The position numbers were made by a program, and so were the translations under genes. Under the pieces are notes generated by a model. That model saw only the letters and a program-made list of their open reading frames with translations. It searched no databases and was not told where the DNA came from. 64,000 bases of DNA from an uncultured Eisenbergiella sp. (lineage in GTDB: Bacteria; Bacillota; Clostridia; Lachnospirales; Lachnospiraceae): the NCBI GenBank assembly GCA_910585455.1, contig CAJUEL010000017.1:1-64000 (forward strand), read 5' to 3'. This document shows positions 24,865 through 34,113 of the stretch, one piece after another (within the stretch, counting starts at the first letter, position 1; every line of letters starts with the position of its first letter).

Positions 24865-26592
24865 TCATCCTGCCGTTCCCGATCCATATATCCGATAGGT
24901 TCCGTTATCAAAAACCGCTCCATACCCGTTTTTTTCCATGAAGTTCTCCAATAACCGCCACTTTTGAGCCTCCTGCGCATCCTCCATGTCTATGTTGGCA
25001 GGATTGACGATGATCAACGGATACAGATGATTGGTGGCAGCAAAATTCTCCAAATCCTGCTCCATCCGCTCTGCCGGATAGGTGTTCATATCCGGCCAGT
25101 CATGGGAAAGCTCTGAGGGCATGTCGAAAATCCAGCCAAAGCCCGGCACATCGCCGAATGTGATCAGCCTCTGCGCCCAACCGCCATACCCGCCTTCCTG
25201 CACGAAATCCACCACGCCCTGCAGGGCAGCCGCATTTTCCGCGTTGGTCCTTACGCCCGCAAGCTTCCGGTTCCCCGTCACATAGCTGTCCCGCCGCTGC
25301 CCCTCGATGCTATCTCTGAAAACCGCCCGCATGCCAAAGCCCGTGCTCTGTACGAGGATGACTGCCGCCACAAACACCAGCATCGCCCGGACCGGAAACG
25401 CCTTTTTCCGAAAGCGCAGGGACAGATAATACCGGTATCCGAACCAGAACGTCACCGGTGCGACCAAAAACAGGTTGTTCATATTCGGATAGGTCTCGTT
25501 GTTGCTGCCGACCGGCGTGATCAGGATGATCAAAAGCACGAACAGCGCCAGCAGTTTATCCCGCCGGAACATGACCGGATCCAGAAGCGCCCGGATGCAA
25601 AACCACAGCGCCGCGTACAAAAGCACCATACACCACTGTATCACGCTCCAGTAGAAGGCGTAGTGAAAATCAAACATCCCCCGGCCCCACAGAAGCCGCA
25701 AAAGCACCGGAAGCATACACACATAAAGCGCCATCTTCGCTTTTTCATAGCGCCCCGGCAGCACGAAAAACATCACCACGCCCATCACCGTCGCCACAAG
25801 CAGCAGAAGCACCCACTTTAAGGAAAACACATATGCGCCCGCGATCGAAGTGAGCATGGAAAAGGGAGAATAGGAAGCGTCCGTGGCGCCATAGCCCGAC
25901 AGCCCGGAAAGCATCTCCCCATAAGCGCGAAAACCAAACTCTACGCCAATTACGAAAAAGCCCGCCGCAAAGGCGCCGGCAAAGCCCGCCACGCAGGCCG
26001 CCACGTCCTTCCAGATTTCCCGGGCTTCCTTTTTTTTCAAAGCGCCATAATAAAATACCGTGAGGATCAAACCGCATTCCAGGATATTGGGCAGGCGCGT
26101 CAGCACGCTCAGCCCCAGAAAAACGCCTGCCAGCGCCATCAAAGTCCTTCTGTGCCAGATCAGTCCCCGATACAGCGTGACAGAACCACACAAAAACAGA
26201 AAAAAGGTCAGATAGTTATATAGACTCGTGGTGGGAATCCAACACAGGCCGATCGCCACGAGCTCTCCCAGAAACGCGATCCAGGAGGACATTTTCCCTT
26301 TTAAAAAATAATAGGACAAAAGCGCCATGGCGCTCACCAAAAGCCCGGTGTAAACCCGGATGCCGATCAGCGTATCCCCGAAGGGCAGGCGCAGCAGAAA
26401 CGCCCCCACCACGTTCGCCAGATAAGTCGCGACCGTCCACTCTCTTCCCGCATGGGGAAAAAAGCGGAAATTCACAAGCCCATAGCAGGAATCCGTCAGA
26501 TCGATTCCCTGATTGACCTTGATCAGCGGATAGATCAGCAATATCAGCGGAAATATGTAATTTTTGAGTGCCCATTTTGCCTGCTCTTTCAT
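24865..26592 (-). CDS. Polytopic membrane protein, GT-C-like candidate
   Basis: 575 residues. It begins MKEQAKWALKNYIFPLILLI and has about eleven TM segments. The first outside loop INQG-type region reads GIDLTDSCYGLVNFRFFPHA, with acidic residues and aromatic content as in GT-C mannosyl/arabinosyl-type enzymes. The soluble C-terminal portion (from about 440) includes LITFGDVPGFGWIFDMPSEL. The longer upstream frame only shadows the acyltransferase gene; the chosen ATG shares one base with that gene's TGA and has GGGAGG upstream. Exact family unknown. Confidence 0.62.
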   Translation of the reverse strand: MKEQAKWALKNYIFPLILLIYPLIKVNQGIDLTDSCYGLVNFRFFPHAGREWTVATYLANVVGAFLLRLPFGDTLIGIRVYTGLLVSAMALLSYYFLKGKMSSWIAFLGELVAIGLCWIPTTSLYNYLTFFLFLCGSVTLYRGLIWHRRTLMALAGVFLGLSVLTRLPNILECGLILTVFYYGALKKKEAREIWKDVAACVAGFAGAFAAGFFVIGVEFGFRAYGEMLSGLSGYGATDASYSPFSMLTSIAGAYVFSLKWVLLLLVATVMGVVMFFVLPGRYEKAKMALYVCMLPVLLRLLWGRGMFDFHYAFYWSVIQWCMVLLYAALWFCIRALLDPVMFRRDKLLALFVLLIILITPVGSNNETYPNMNNLFLVAPVTFWFGYRYYLSLRFRKKAFPVRAMLVFVAAVILVQSTGFGMRAVFRDSIEGQRRDSYVTGNRKLAGVRTNAENAAALQGVVDFVQEGGYGGWAQRLITFGDVPGFGWIFDMPSELSHDWPDMNTYPAERMEQDLENFAATNHLYPLIIVNPANIDMEDAQEAQKWRLLENFMEKNGYGAVFDNGTYRIYGSGTAG

Positions 26593-27722
26593 CACAAACC
26601 TCCCTTGCGGCACAGCCGCCTTTCCAGACCGGCAAACAAACGCCCCCGCGCTTTGTCGATCGCCAGGCAGACCGTAAATACCACCGTCACCTGGACCGCC
26701 AGCAGAAGCAGAAAACGCCAGACCGGCATCGCCTCCCCCGGCTGCCAGCAAAAGCCCGCGCCATCTCCCGTGCACAGCTCTCCCAGCCTTCCGGTCAGGG
26801 CGTTCACCCAGCCAAACCATCTTCCGGCCACATCCGCCTGCCCGTGAATCAGATACACGCCGAACACCGCCGGACTAAAGAAACGGATCGCGTCCGCCGC
26901 TCTTCCTTCCTTTATATCCATATGCAAAAAAGCAAAAAACAATCCAAGCGCCCCGGTCAGATTGCACAGAAAATTATAATGAAAGGGCACGCTCCAGTAA
27001 TACGTCAGGCCAACCCCCTTTTTGCATAGAAGGGTGAGCAAAAGCTCTCCTCCCGCAGTGATGGCGGCGCTGCCCAGATAGAGCGCCCATCCCCAGAGCG
27101 CATTCCGAAACCATCCTGCGCCAAACCTGCGGATATAAGCCCCGATCAGGTAAAGCACCATGAACCAGCCGAAGTCGTATCCGTACCGGTCCGTGGCAAA
27201 CTGTAACGGGCTTAAGGTCTTTCCGATACAAAAAAACAACAGCAACGCGCCCAACGCCTGCAAAAGCTGTTTTTGCTCCAGCCTGGCGACCGCAGCGTTT
27301 AGAAAAGGGGAAAACAAAAGCAGCACCACATAGGCTGTCACAAACCAGTAATGTCCGGACTGCACCGGAAAAATGCTGTTCCAGATATGATACCGGTCAA
27401 GCACCTCCGAAAAAGGTATCACCGAAAACAGCGCCAGCGCAGGAGGAATGAGCACCGTATAAAACAGGGTCTGCCCGATTATGCGCAGCGGCCGTTTCCA
27501 GGAAAAAGCGGCTTCCGACAAAAAATAGCCGCTGATGAGCACGTAAACATTCACCGCCACAATGCACAGCGATTCCAGCACCGCATAGAGCACGTCCATG
27601 CTCCCCATGCCGCTCTCAGGCGTCGTGGCAATGCTGTTTGCCAGATAGTGCATCACCACCACCATGAACATCGCCACGATCCGCAGCAATTCCATATTCG
27701 CCTGACGCCTGCTTTTGCTCAT
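26592..27722 (-). CDS. Acyltransferase-3 family membrane protein
   Basis: 376 residues, about ten TM segments. The N-terminus MSKSRRQANMELLRIVAMFM then VVVMHYL is the family signature, with His in TM1 as the proposed catalytic residue. Later FFSPAVFGVYLIHGQADV is the conserved C-terminal 'F-xx-Y-LxH' region. Such proteins O-acylate surface glycans using cytoplasmic acyl-CoA. Start overlaps the ABC transporter stop as ATGA. Confidence 0.85.
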   Translation of the reverse strand: MSKSRRQANMELLRIVAMFMVVVMHYLANSIATTPESGMGSMDVLYAVLESLCIVAVNVYVLISGYFLSEAAFSWKRPLRIIGQTLFYTVLIPPALALFSVIPFSEVLDRYHIWNSIFPVQSGHYWFVTAYVVLLLFSPFLNAAVARLEQKQLLQALGALLLFFCIGKTLSPLQFATDRYGYDFGWFMVLYLIGAYIRRFGAGWFRNALWGWALYLGSAAITAGGELLLTLLCKKGVGLTYYWSVPFHYNFLCNLTGALGLFFAFLHMDIKEGRAADAIRFFSPAVFGVYLIHGQADVAGRWFGWVNALTGRLGELCTGDGAGFCWQPGEAMPVWRFLLLLAVQVTVVFTVCLAIDKARGRLFAGLERRLCRKGGL

Positions 27723-29473
27723 CCGCGCTCCCTCACAATCTGTCCATGCTCCACCCGGTAAACCATATCGCATTTCTCGATGGTCTGCAGCCGGTGAGCG
27801 ATGATCACCAGCGTCTTGTGTCCGTGCAGGCTGTTGATGGATTCCATGATCGCGCTCTCCGTCTCATTGTCCAGCGCGCTCGTCGCCTCGTCCAAGACCA
27901 GCACCTCCGGATCCTCAAACAGAGCCCTGGCAATGCCGATCCTCTGCCGCTGTCCGCCGGAAAGCCGGATGCCCCGCTCGCCAATGCCGGTATCCAGCCC
28001 TTCGGGCAGTCCCCGCACGAATTCATCCAGGCTCGCCTTTTGTAACGCCGCCCACACCCTGGTATCGTCAATGTCCTCATCCGCATAGCCAAACGCCACA
28101 TTTTTGCGGATGGTGGAATCGATCATGAAAATGGTCTGCGGAATATAGCCGATATTTTTCAGCCACCCCTCATAGTGCTCCCGCACCTCCACGCCGTCCG
28201 CCAGAATATGTCCCTGCTGAATGTCCAAAAGTCCCAGCAGGATATCCACGATCGTCGTCTTTCCCGCGCCGCTGCTTCCCACAATGCCCACGGATGCCCC
28301 CACCGGAATTTCCATATGTGCCCGGTCAAAGATCAGCACATCCGTATTCGGATATTTGTAAACGATGTCGTCCAACACGATTTTTTCCGTCACCGGAAGC
28401 TTCTCCACCTGCTTTTTCTGACGATAGGCTTCCATATCATATACCATGCTCTCATCGTGAATCTCATCCTGCAGATTATCGGAAACCCCCATGAAAAACG
28501 GCTCAAAGTAGGAAATCTGCGTCAGATAATTGTTAATCCGGTTGGCGGAGGGCAAAAGCCGCATCGCCGCCACCGCAAAAACCCCGATCTGCTCCACCAT
28601 ATCCGCCGCTGCCGCGCCGGACAGGATCATGATGATCATATACAGAATCAGTCCCGTCATGCATACCGTTTCGATCAAAAGCCGCGGCGTGGAATTAAAA
28701 ATATTGTAGCGCTGCACGGCGTTGACATAGCCCTGTCCGCATTTTCCGTATTCGACGATGAAATAATTTTCCTTGTTGGCGATTTTAATTTCCTTAATGC
28801 CCATGACGGACTCCTCGATCCATTTATAGAGCCCGCTGTAATAATCCTGATTTTCCTGTCCTGCCCGGTACATGATCGGCTTGAGCACGCATTTGATGAC
28901 GAGCAGCACGACGACGAGCAGGGCGGCGATTGTCATGATCATCTGCGGCGCCCTGGAGATCAGCACGGTCACAAGAAAGAGAAAAATGATCAGCTCGCTG
29001 ACAAGCTGCAGACACGCCAGCACCAGCCCGTACATATTGTTCACATCCGAGGTGATCATGCGCTGAATGATGGAGGTGTCCGCATCCAGATAATACTCGT
29101 AAGGACGCTTCATGAAGTTGATCATCATCCGCTGAGAGGTCTCAAACTGATTCGTGTATACAAACCGAAGCTGCACCACATTCTGAAAATACAGAAAAAT
29201 ATTTTTCAGCACAAAAGCCACAATAATCATGCCCAGAATCAGCACCGTAAAGCCTGTGGCGCTGCCAATCCCGGTCATCCGGTAAACCCTTGCGACAATC
29301 CCGTCTCCCTCCAGGCTTTCCGGCGTCATGATCACCTGAATTGCCGGCAGCACCATGGTAATGCTCGCCGTCTCCAGCACCGCGCCGACGATCATCAGCA
29401 CAAGAATCTGTATCATTTTCAGCTTTTGCCGGCGGTTCATCAAAACCATCATCTTTTTCCAGATTTTTTTCAT
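27719..29473 (-). CDS. pglK: Lipid-linked oligosaccharide ABC flippase (PglK-like)
   Basis: 584 residues, fused six-TM exporter domain plus ATPase. Walker A GIVGSSGAGKTTIVDIL, signature GIRLSGGQRQRIGIARALF, Walker B VLVLDEATSALD. The TM part (YYLDADTSIIQRMITSDVNN, MGIKEIKIANKENYFI) matches PglK/WlaB-type flippases that move undecaprenyl-PP glycans outward. Together with PglA/C/D/E/F-like genes this completes the cytoplasmic half of a Campylobacter-like pathway. A GAGAGGAA ribosome site is rather distant from the ATG. Confidence 0.82.
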   Translation of the reverse strand: MKKIWKKMMVLMNRRQKLKMIQILVLMIVGAVLETASITMVLPAIQVIMTPESLEGDGIVARVYRMTGIGSATGFTVLILGMIIVAFVLKNIFLYFQNVVQLRFVYTNQFETSQRMMINFMKRPYEYYLDADTSIIQRMITSDVNNMYGLVLACLQLVSELIIFLFLVTVLISRAPQMIMTIAALLVVVLLVIKCVLKPIMYRAGQENQDYYSGLYKWIEESVMGIKEIKIANKENYFIVEYGKCGQGYVNAVQRYNIFNSTPRLLIETVCMTGLILYMIIMILSGAAAADMVEQIGVFAVAAMRLLPSANRINNYLTQISYFEPFFMGVSDNLQDEIHDESMVYDMEAYRQKKQVEKLPVTEKIVLDDIVYKYPNTDVLIFDRAHMEIPVGASVGIVGSSGAGKTTIVDILLGLLDIQQGHILADGVEVREHYEGWLKNIGYIPQTIFMIDSTIRKNVAFGYADEDIDDTRVWAALQKASLDEFVRGLPEGLDTGIGERGIRLSGGQRQRIGIARALFEDPEVLVLDEATSALDNETESAIMESINSLHGHKTLVIIAHRLQTIEKCDMVYRVEHGQIVRERG

Positions 29474-29530
29474 ATTCTGTCAGAATTCCTCTCCATATAA
29501 CTGCCATTTGGGCATATCCAGACGGCAGTC

Positions 29531-30601
29531 TCAATAGATCTGCTCGTTTTGCCGGTGCACCTTTGGCGCTTCATACCTGTCCATAAAATCGTCCCCGAGA
29601 AAGACGATGTCCTTCGCGAAATGAATGGAATTGGGCACGGTATATACCGATACCACCCGTTCAAAGACAAGTCCCTCGATGAAATTCAAAATTTCCATCG
29701 GAAACTTCCCGTCCAGCACGATATGCTGCGGAAATACCTTATGATAATCCAGCACATCCCTGGGATGGGGCTTGATCAGCACCTGTGCTCCCTGCCCATA
29801 CTGCTCCACCAGATCCGAAAAAAGCCGCTCCCGCACATCCAGAGCGCATAACGGCTCCGTCAGCACCAGCACCTTTTTTTCATGGCCGTTGCCGTTTTCC
29901 AGCTGCGCCATGAGCGCATCCATGTCCTCCAGAAAGATCCGCAGGATCACATTTTTATCAGCCTGCGTAAGCCGCCGCACCAGCACCTCCCGGGGCTGCT
30001 CGATATATTTCGGACAGGGGTATTTTAAGATGGAAGTGTTATTCACCTCCATATCGACGCAATATTTGCTGTAGCCGTTCTGAATAAAAATCAGATTATG
30101 CCGCGCCAGAAACGCCTTCAGCCCGAAATGCCCCCGATTGTCATACCGCGCCGTGTCATAATAACAGATACAATCCAGCCCGTCCTCCAGCGCATGATAG
30201 CGGATTTTCTTATAATTCAGATAATAACCGATCGGGTCGGAATCGCAGAACACATAAATATCCCGGTACTGCTTCAAATCCACCGGCACATAAGGCTCCT
30301 GCAGCCTTCCATACAGCTTCGTAAACCTCATCCTGGAAAGCAGGTTCAGCACCAGATTGCCATAATCGGTGTGATATTTTTGCAGCTCAGGGAAAAAATG
30401 CTCCTCTTTCTCCTCAAACATCAACACCTCTTCAAACAGCCCGCGCTCCTGCGCCCGCTCCTTTAAGTTCCCAAAATCATTGGACATCGTGCTCAAAACC
30501 AGCGTAGCCTGTCCGCGCATGGCGGCTGGCAGGGTCAGCTCCTTTAAGCAGGTCACATATACATGATAATAGGTATGGCAGATATAAATCCGTTCTTTCA
30601 T
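29531..30601 (-). CDS. Sialyltransferase-like glycosyltransferase (GT52-like)
   Basis: 356 residues. It begins MKERIYICHTYYHVYVTCLK, like GT52 proteins. Two motifs shared by bacterial sialyltransferase families are visible: an acidic-acidic-Gly motif in YHALEDGLDCICYY and an HP motif in VLIKPHPRDVLDYHK; a late SVYTVPNSIHFA fits the SS/TS-like region. No CMP-sialate synthesis genes are in the window, so the donor could be another CMP or UDP sugar. ATG at 30601 chosen over GTG at 30631, since a TGTCCGC/GCGGGCA hairpin (30613-30630) occupies that interval. Confidence 0.65.
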   Translation of the reverse strand: MKERIYICHTYYHVYVTCLKELTLPAAMRGQATLVLSTMSNDFGNLKERAQERGLFEEVLMFEEKEEHFFPELQKYHTDYGNLVLNLLSRMRFTKLYGRLQEPYVPVDLKQYRDIYVFCDSDPIGYYLNYKKIRYHALEDGLDCICYYDTARYDNRGHFGLKAFLARHNLIFIQNGYSKYCVDMEVNNTSILKYPCPKYIEQPREVLVRRLTQADKNVILRIFLEDMDALMAQLENGNGHEKKVLVLTEPLCALDVRERLFSDLVEQYGQGAQVLIKPHPRDVLDYHKVFPQHIVLDGKFPMEILNFIEGLVFERVVSVYTVPNSIHFAKDIVFLGDDFMDRYEAPKVHRQNEQIY

Positions 30602-30612
30602 CTTCTTCTTTC

Positions 30613-30630
30613 TGCCCGCCTTTGCGGACA
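30613..30630 (-). promoter_or_regulatory. Hairpin just before the GT52-like start
   Basis: The minus strand has TGTCCGC, AAAG loop, GCGGGCA: a 7-bp stem with one G-U pair, followed by AGAAAGAAGAAG and the ATG. It resembles the hairpin at 43696-43717 (TATGTCCGC/GCGGACATA). Confidence 0.45.
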
Positions 30631-30672
30631 CCCATGGTTCCAGGCCTTACGCTCCAATAAATCCCATTTTAT

Positions 30673-30702
30673 GTAACAGTTCAGCCCTGGCTGAACTGTT
30701 AC
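30673..30702. repeat. Perfect 12-bp palindrome of the TAACAGTTCAG family
   Basis: GTAACAGTTCAG and CTGAACTGTTAC around a 6-nt loop. It lies directly downstream of the predicted promoter for the GT52-pglK unit. Related palindromes occur at 49317-49340, 49699-49728 and 49833-49860. Confidence 0.65.
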
Positions 30703-30703
30703 C

Positions 30704-30732
30704 ATTTTATACTGAAATCCTTCGATGTGCAA
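30704..30732 (-). promoter_or_regulatory. Promoter for the GT52-like/pglK glycan unit
   Basis: Minus strand -35 TTGCAC (30727-30732), 17-bp spacer, -10 TAAAAT (30704-30709), then the palindrome at 30673-30702. It likely drives the unit at the upstream end of the glycan island. Confidence 0.5.
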
Positions 30733-30766
30733 CTGATAAATGCGTTCAGGCTTCACTGTTACCATT

Positions 30767-31555
30767 CTACCACTCATTCACATTCGGTCTGGGCGCCCGC
30801 CACCACTGCTCAAAATCCGCCACATACCGTGACAGCACATTTCCGATATTCGCAGGCGTCTGCCAGGAAAGGATTCCCTGAAAATATTCCACGAACGCAT
30901 CCACATCCGTCATTTCCTGCGACCGTGCCGCTTTTTTTCCCAATTCGGTCAGCGCAGCGGTTTCATCCGATATCTTTTCCACAAACTCCTCCAGCCGCCG
31001 GTTGCTGGGAAATAAAATTTCGCTCTCCTGCAAAATCATGCGGTATATGCTGTAGATCACCTCGTTCACCGCGTGCAGCTTCATATAGCCATCGACGGGA
31101 CAGGATTTGAGAAAATAATAGTAATTCAGCCAGAAATCCGCATAAAAGGAAAGCATCTTATCCTCTTTTTCCTGCTTCTGAAAAACAGGGATTTCGGACA
31201 CAATCCGCTCAATTTCCGGATCTTTGGAAAACAGCACGCGGGCTTTTACAAACGCGTTTCGTGCCGGCTCGCTTCCCTTCTGCGCCGCGTCCTTTAAAAA
31301 TTCCTTCGTCATGTATTTGACATCAAAATATCCGCCCTCATAGGTACAATATCCATCGATCGTCTCCGCCGTCGTATTCGACGCTGCCCGGCGCTCGTAG
31401 GCCTCCTGCGTAACCACGACCATGGCATCCAGATCCGAATCAGGTCTCTCACAGCCCTTCGCCACAGAACCGCCAAAGATCAGGGCGATGACCTCCTCCT
31501 TCTCTGAAAAATATTTTTTCAGGTTTTCCAACGATTCCTTATGATGCTGATACAT
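30767..31555 (-). CDS. Nucleotidyltransferase-domain protein
   Basis: 262 residues. The pol-beta-like nucleotidyltransferase core is ALIFGGSVAKGCERPDSDLD then AMVVV (GGS...G...DSDLD), with a third acidic residue probably in YFDVKYM. The C-terminal half is helical with no family I recognise. Such proteins include antibiotic adenylyltransferases and uncharacterised MNT-like enzymes; no substrate can be assigned. It follows GH32 by 12 bp and may be cotranscribed. GGAGGAAGG lies before the ATG. Confidence 0.75.
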   Translation of the reverse strand: MYQHHKESLENLKKYFSEKEEVIALIFGGSVAKGCERPDSDLDAMVVVTQEAYERRAASNTTAETIDGYCTYEGGYFDVKYMTKEFLKDAAQKGSEPARNAFVKARVLFSKDPEIERIVSEIPVFQKQEKEDKMLSFYADFWLNYYYFLKSCPVDGYMKLHAVNEVIYSIYRMILQESEILFPSNRRLEEFVEKISDETAALTELGKKAARSQEMTDVDAFVEYFQGILSWQTPANIGNVLSRYVADFEQWWRAPRPNVNEW

Positions 31556-31567
31556 CCCTTCCTCCTT

Positions 31568-33133
31568 TTACAGATCATCCCTCAGTTCAAACCACTTCAT
31601 TTCCGCAATTTTTGCCGTCGTCTCTGCGGTCACTGCCTTTGCCAGCACATTTTCTTCGGTTTCCACCGCCCCGTAAAAGCAGCCATCGTTTCCGTAAAAC
31701 TCAATGATCTCCTGATCGATTATGAAATCCAGAGACAGCCCTTCTTTTCCGGAAAAGGGGATTGTGATTTTCTTTGCCGCCGTATCGGGATTTTCAATTT
31801 CCATGATCTCCCGTTCAAAATCCACCGCCACGCCTGTCTTTCCGATACCCAAAAGCGTCCGTCCCGTGTTCTGCGGCTCAAAGGAAACGGTAATTTCCAA
31901 TGGTGTGCCGTCCATTTGTATCCGCACCTGCGCGCAATCCGCCTCCGCCTCTCCCGCAAAATGCCTGATCTCCCGCAGCCTTTGCACGGGCTGCAGTCTC
32001 AGCCTGCAGCCCTCCGCTTTTTTTACCAGAGAAAGCTCTGCCGGAATCGCCATCAGCCCCCGGTAATTGCCCCGGTCATTTTTCATGCGCAGCCAGGCTA
32101 CGCTGATCACCCTGCCCTTCGTTCCCGCATAGGTCTGGGCGGCATAGGGCAGGCCGTTTGCATAAGCGGACAGCACTTCGGTTTCCGGTATGAACCGGTA
32201 TCCGTCAAAGCTGCCGACCATATAAAAACCATCCGCCGACCAGAAGACCCACTTTTTTTCCTCTTCGTTCTCCCCGACAGCACACGGGAACAGATCCGGA
32301 CATTCCTGCATGCCTTCCCCGGTCAGCCGCTGACTTTCCTCCCAGCACAGCAGATCCGTTGACCGGAAAATGGCAAATTCATATCCTTCCAGATACAGCA
32401 CCATGATATAAGCGCCGCTCTCCTCATGATAAAACACCTTCGGATCCCGGTTGTCCCCCGCAATGTGACCGATCAAAACCCCGTCGGCACGCTGCAGCGT
32501 ATTGCCGCCGTCTGTGGATACCGCCAGTCTCTGGGTAAATCGGTTCCCTGCCTCCTTAGACCATTGATTGCTGCCGCCCGCCGCCGTATAGTAAAACAGC
32601 AACGCGCCTTTGCCATATCCGGCGATATTCTCCTGATCTTCCCAGCCGCAGCCGGAAAATACAGTTCCATACGCGTCCGGCGCAAGCGCTATCGGCTTGT
32701 GCTCCCAGTGCAGCAGATCACGGCTTACCGCATGCCCCCAGTGCATGTTCCCCCAATCCGTATCATAGGGATTGGCCTGATAATACAAATGATACTGCCC
32801 ATCGGCATAAACCAGCCCGTTGGGATCATTGTTCCATCCGGATTCCGGCGAAAAGTGCAGCTTCGGACGAAAAGGGTAGACATGCTGCACCTTCTCTTTA
32901 TAACAAAAGATACCGCTCAGCAGCTCCTCCTCTGCATCCCCCTCGATGGTGAGCTCCTTTCCCATCCATTCGCTCACATCCATACAGGCATAAAAATCCC
33001 TGCATGGCTTACCCAGCCGGATATCCACCTCCTGCACCTTTTCCTTTTCCAGATAAAAATGTAATTTCACACACGGCTCTGACCGATCCACAGGCAGCCA
33101 TAAATACGGCTCCTGCACATACAATTTCAGCAT
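31568..33133 (-). CDS. GH32 beta-fructosidase (sucrose/fructan hydrolase type)
   Basis: About 521 residues. A small N-terminal beta-rich region (about 95 residues) precedes the five-bladed propeller. FSPESGWNNDPNGLVYADG carries the Asp nucleophile; GDNRDPKVFYH is the RDP transition-state stabiliser; MQECPDLFPC holds the acid/base Glu. No signal peptide, so it probably acts inside the cell on sucrose, sucrose-6-P or short fructans. Start is uncertain: ATG at 33133 has AAAGGA upstream; ATG at 33175 has two small hairpins but no ribosome site. Confidence 0.85.
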   Translation of the reverse strand: MLKLYVQEPYLWLPVDRSEPCVKLHFYLEKEKVQEVDIRLGKPCRDFYACMDVSEWMGKELTIEGDAEEELLSGIFCYKEKVQHVYPFRPKLHFSPESGWNNDPNGLVYADGQYHLYYQANPYDTDWGNMHWGHAVSRDLLHWEHKPIALAPDAYGTVFSGCGWEDQENIAGYGKGALLFYYTAAGGSNQWSKEAGNRFTQRLAVSTDGGNTLQRADGVLIGHIAGDNRDPKVFYHEESGAYIMVLYLEGYEFAIFRSTDLLCWEESQRLTGEGMQECPDLFPCAVGENEEEKKWVFWSADGFYMVGSFDGYRFIPETEVLSAYANGLPYAAQTYAGTKGRVISVAWLRMKNDRGNYRGLMAIPAELSLVKKAEGCRLRLQPVQRLREIRHFAGEAEADCAQVRIQMDGTPLEITVSFEPQNTGRTLLGIGKTGVAVDFEREIMEIENPDTAAKKITIPFSGKEGLSLDFIIDQEIIEFYGNDGCFYGAVETEENVLAKAVTAETTAKIAEMKWFELRDDL

Positions 33134-33221
33134 TTTTTTGCATATCCTTTCTTCATTCTTTCTCCGAATGTCCATTCAGGCATAGCTGCCTGCTTTGTCG
33201 CCTGCAAAGCGGCGCTTCCAC

Positions 33222-34061
33222 TTACCGTCCCGCCTGTTTATCCAGAAAATTACGGAAAATATCCCATATGTGCGCGCTCCAGAAGTCACCCTCGTGATCC
33301 GCGCCCTCCACACAGATCAGGCTCACATCCGCGCCGCACTGCTCCAGACGCTGCGCCATCTGCCGGCTGTGCACAAAGGGCACCAGCTGGTCCGCGTCCC
33401 CGTGGGCGAGCAGAAACGGCACATACTCCCTGCCCGGCTGCACATAATTGATGGGGCTCATCCGCTTTATAAGCTCCCAGTCAACGGGGCCGCCGCAAAA
33501 ACGCTCCATCAGCTCCGTTCTTCCTTCCGGCATTTGCCCGTCCGGCGTCCGGAAAAGGTCAAAATCAGCCGGTCCGAAGCAATCGATCACCGCATCCACA
33601 TGGTCGGAAGCCTCCGGATATTCCTCCGTGCGAAATTCCTCCATGTCCCCGGTAAGCCCCAGAAGCAGCGCCGTATTTCCTCCGGACGAGGTGCCGAAAG
33701 CGAACACTCTTTCCGGATCGATGTGATACTGCCGGGCGTTGGTCCGCAAAAAACGGATGGCAGTTTTCACATCCTGCAAATAGGCGGGCGCCGGATGCCC
33801 GTCGTCAATATTCCTGTGGGTAACGCTCGCCACCACATAGCCCGCCTGGGAAAGTGTGGCAAGCTGGGGAATCTCATAATTGGTGTCTGGAAAATGCCAG
33901 CCGCTTCCCTGAATGAACACCACCAGCGGAAAGCGCTCCTCTTCCACAGGCGTCTGCGGAATGAGCATGTCCATCCAGAGCCCGGTGACCTCTGAATAGA
34001 CCACATGAGGACAAAAAGAGGAAAGTCCCCTTAACGATTTATTATTTTTTATTTTCAGCAT
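33222..34061 (-). CDS. Alpha/beta hydrolase (BD-FAE-like esterase)
   Basis: 279 residues. Oxyanion/HGG-equivalent region is VVFIQGSGWHFPDTNYE; nucleophile elbow FAFGTSSGGNTALLLG (Ser); Asp in LLAHGDADQLVPF; His in EGADHEGDFW. This order fits feruloyl/acetyl esterase-type members acting on decorated plant glycans. No signal peptide. GAAGGGAG precedes the ATG. It lies between GH32 and a TIM-barrel isomerase, probably one catabolic group. Confidence 0.8.
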   Translation of the reverse strand: MLKIKNNKSLRGLSSFCPHVVYSEVTGLWMDMLIPQTPVEEERFPLVVFIQGSGWHFPDTNYEIPQLATLSQAGYVVASVTHRNIDDGHPAPAYLQDVKTAIRFLRTNARQYHIDPERVFAFGTSSGGNTALLLGLTGDMEEFRTEEYPEASDHVDAVIDCFGPADFDLFRTPDGQMPEGRTELMERFCGGPVDWELIKRMSPINYVQPGREYVPFLLAHGDADQLVPFVHSRQMAQRLEQCGADVSLICVEGADHEGDFWSAHIWDIFRNFLDKQAGR

Positions 34062-34113
34062 ATGTATTCTCCCTTCTGCGCCAAATGCCGGGCGCTCTGC
34101 TCTCAGATCGCCG

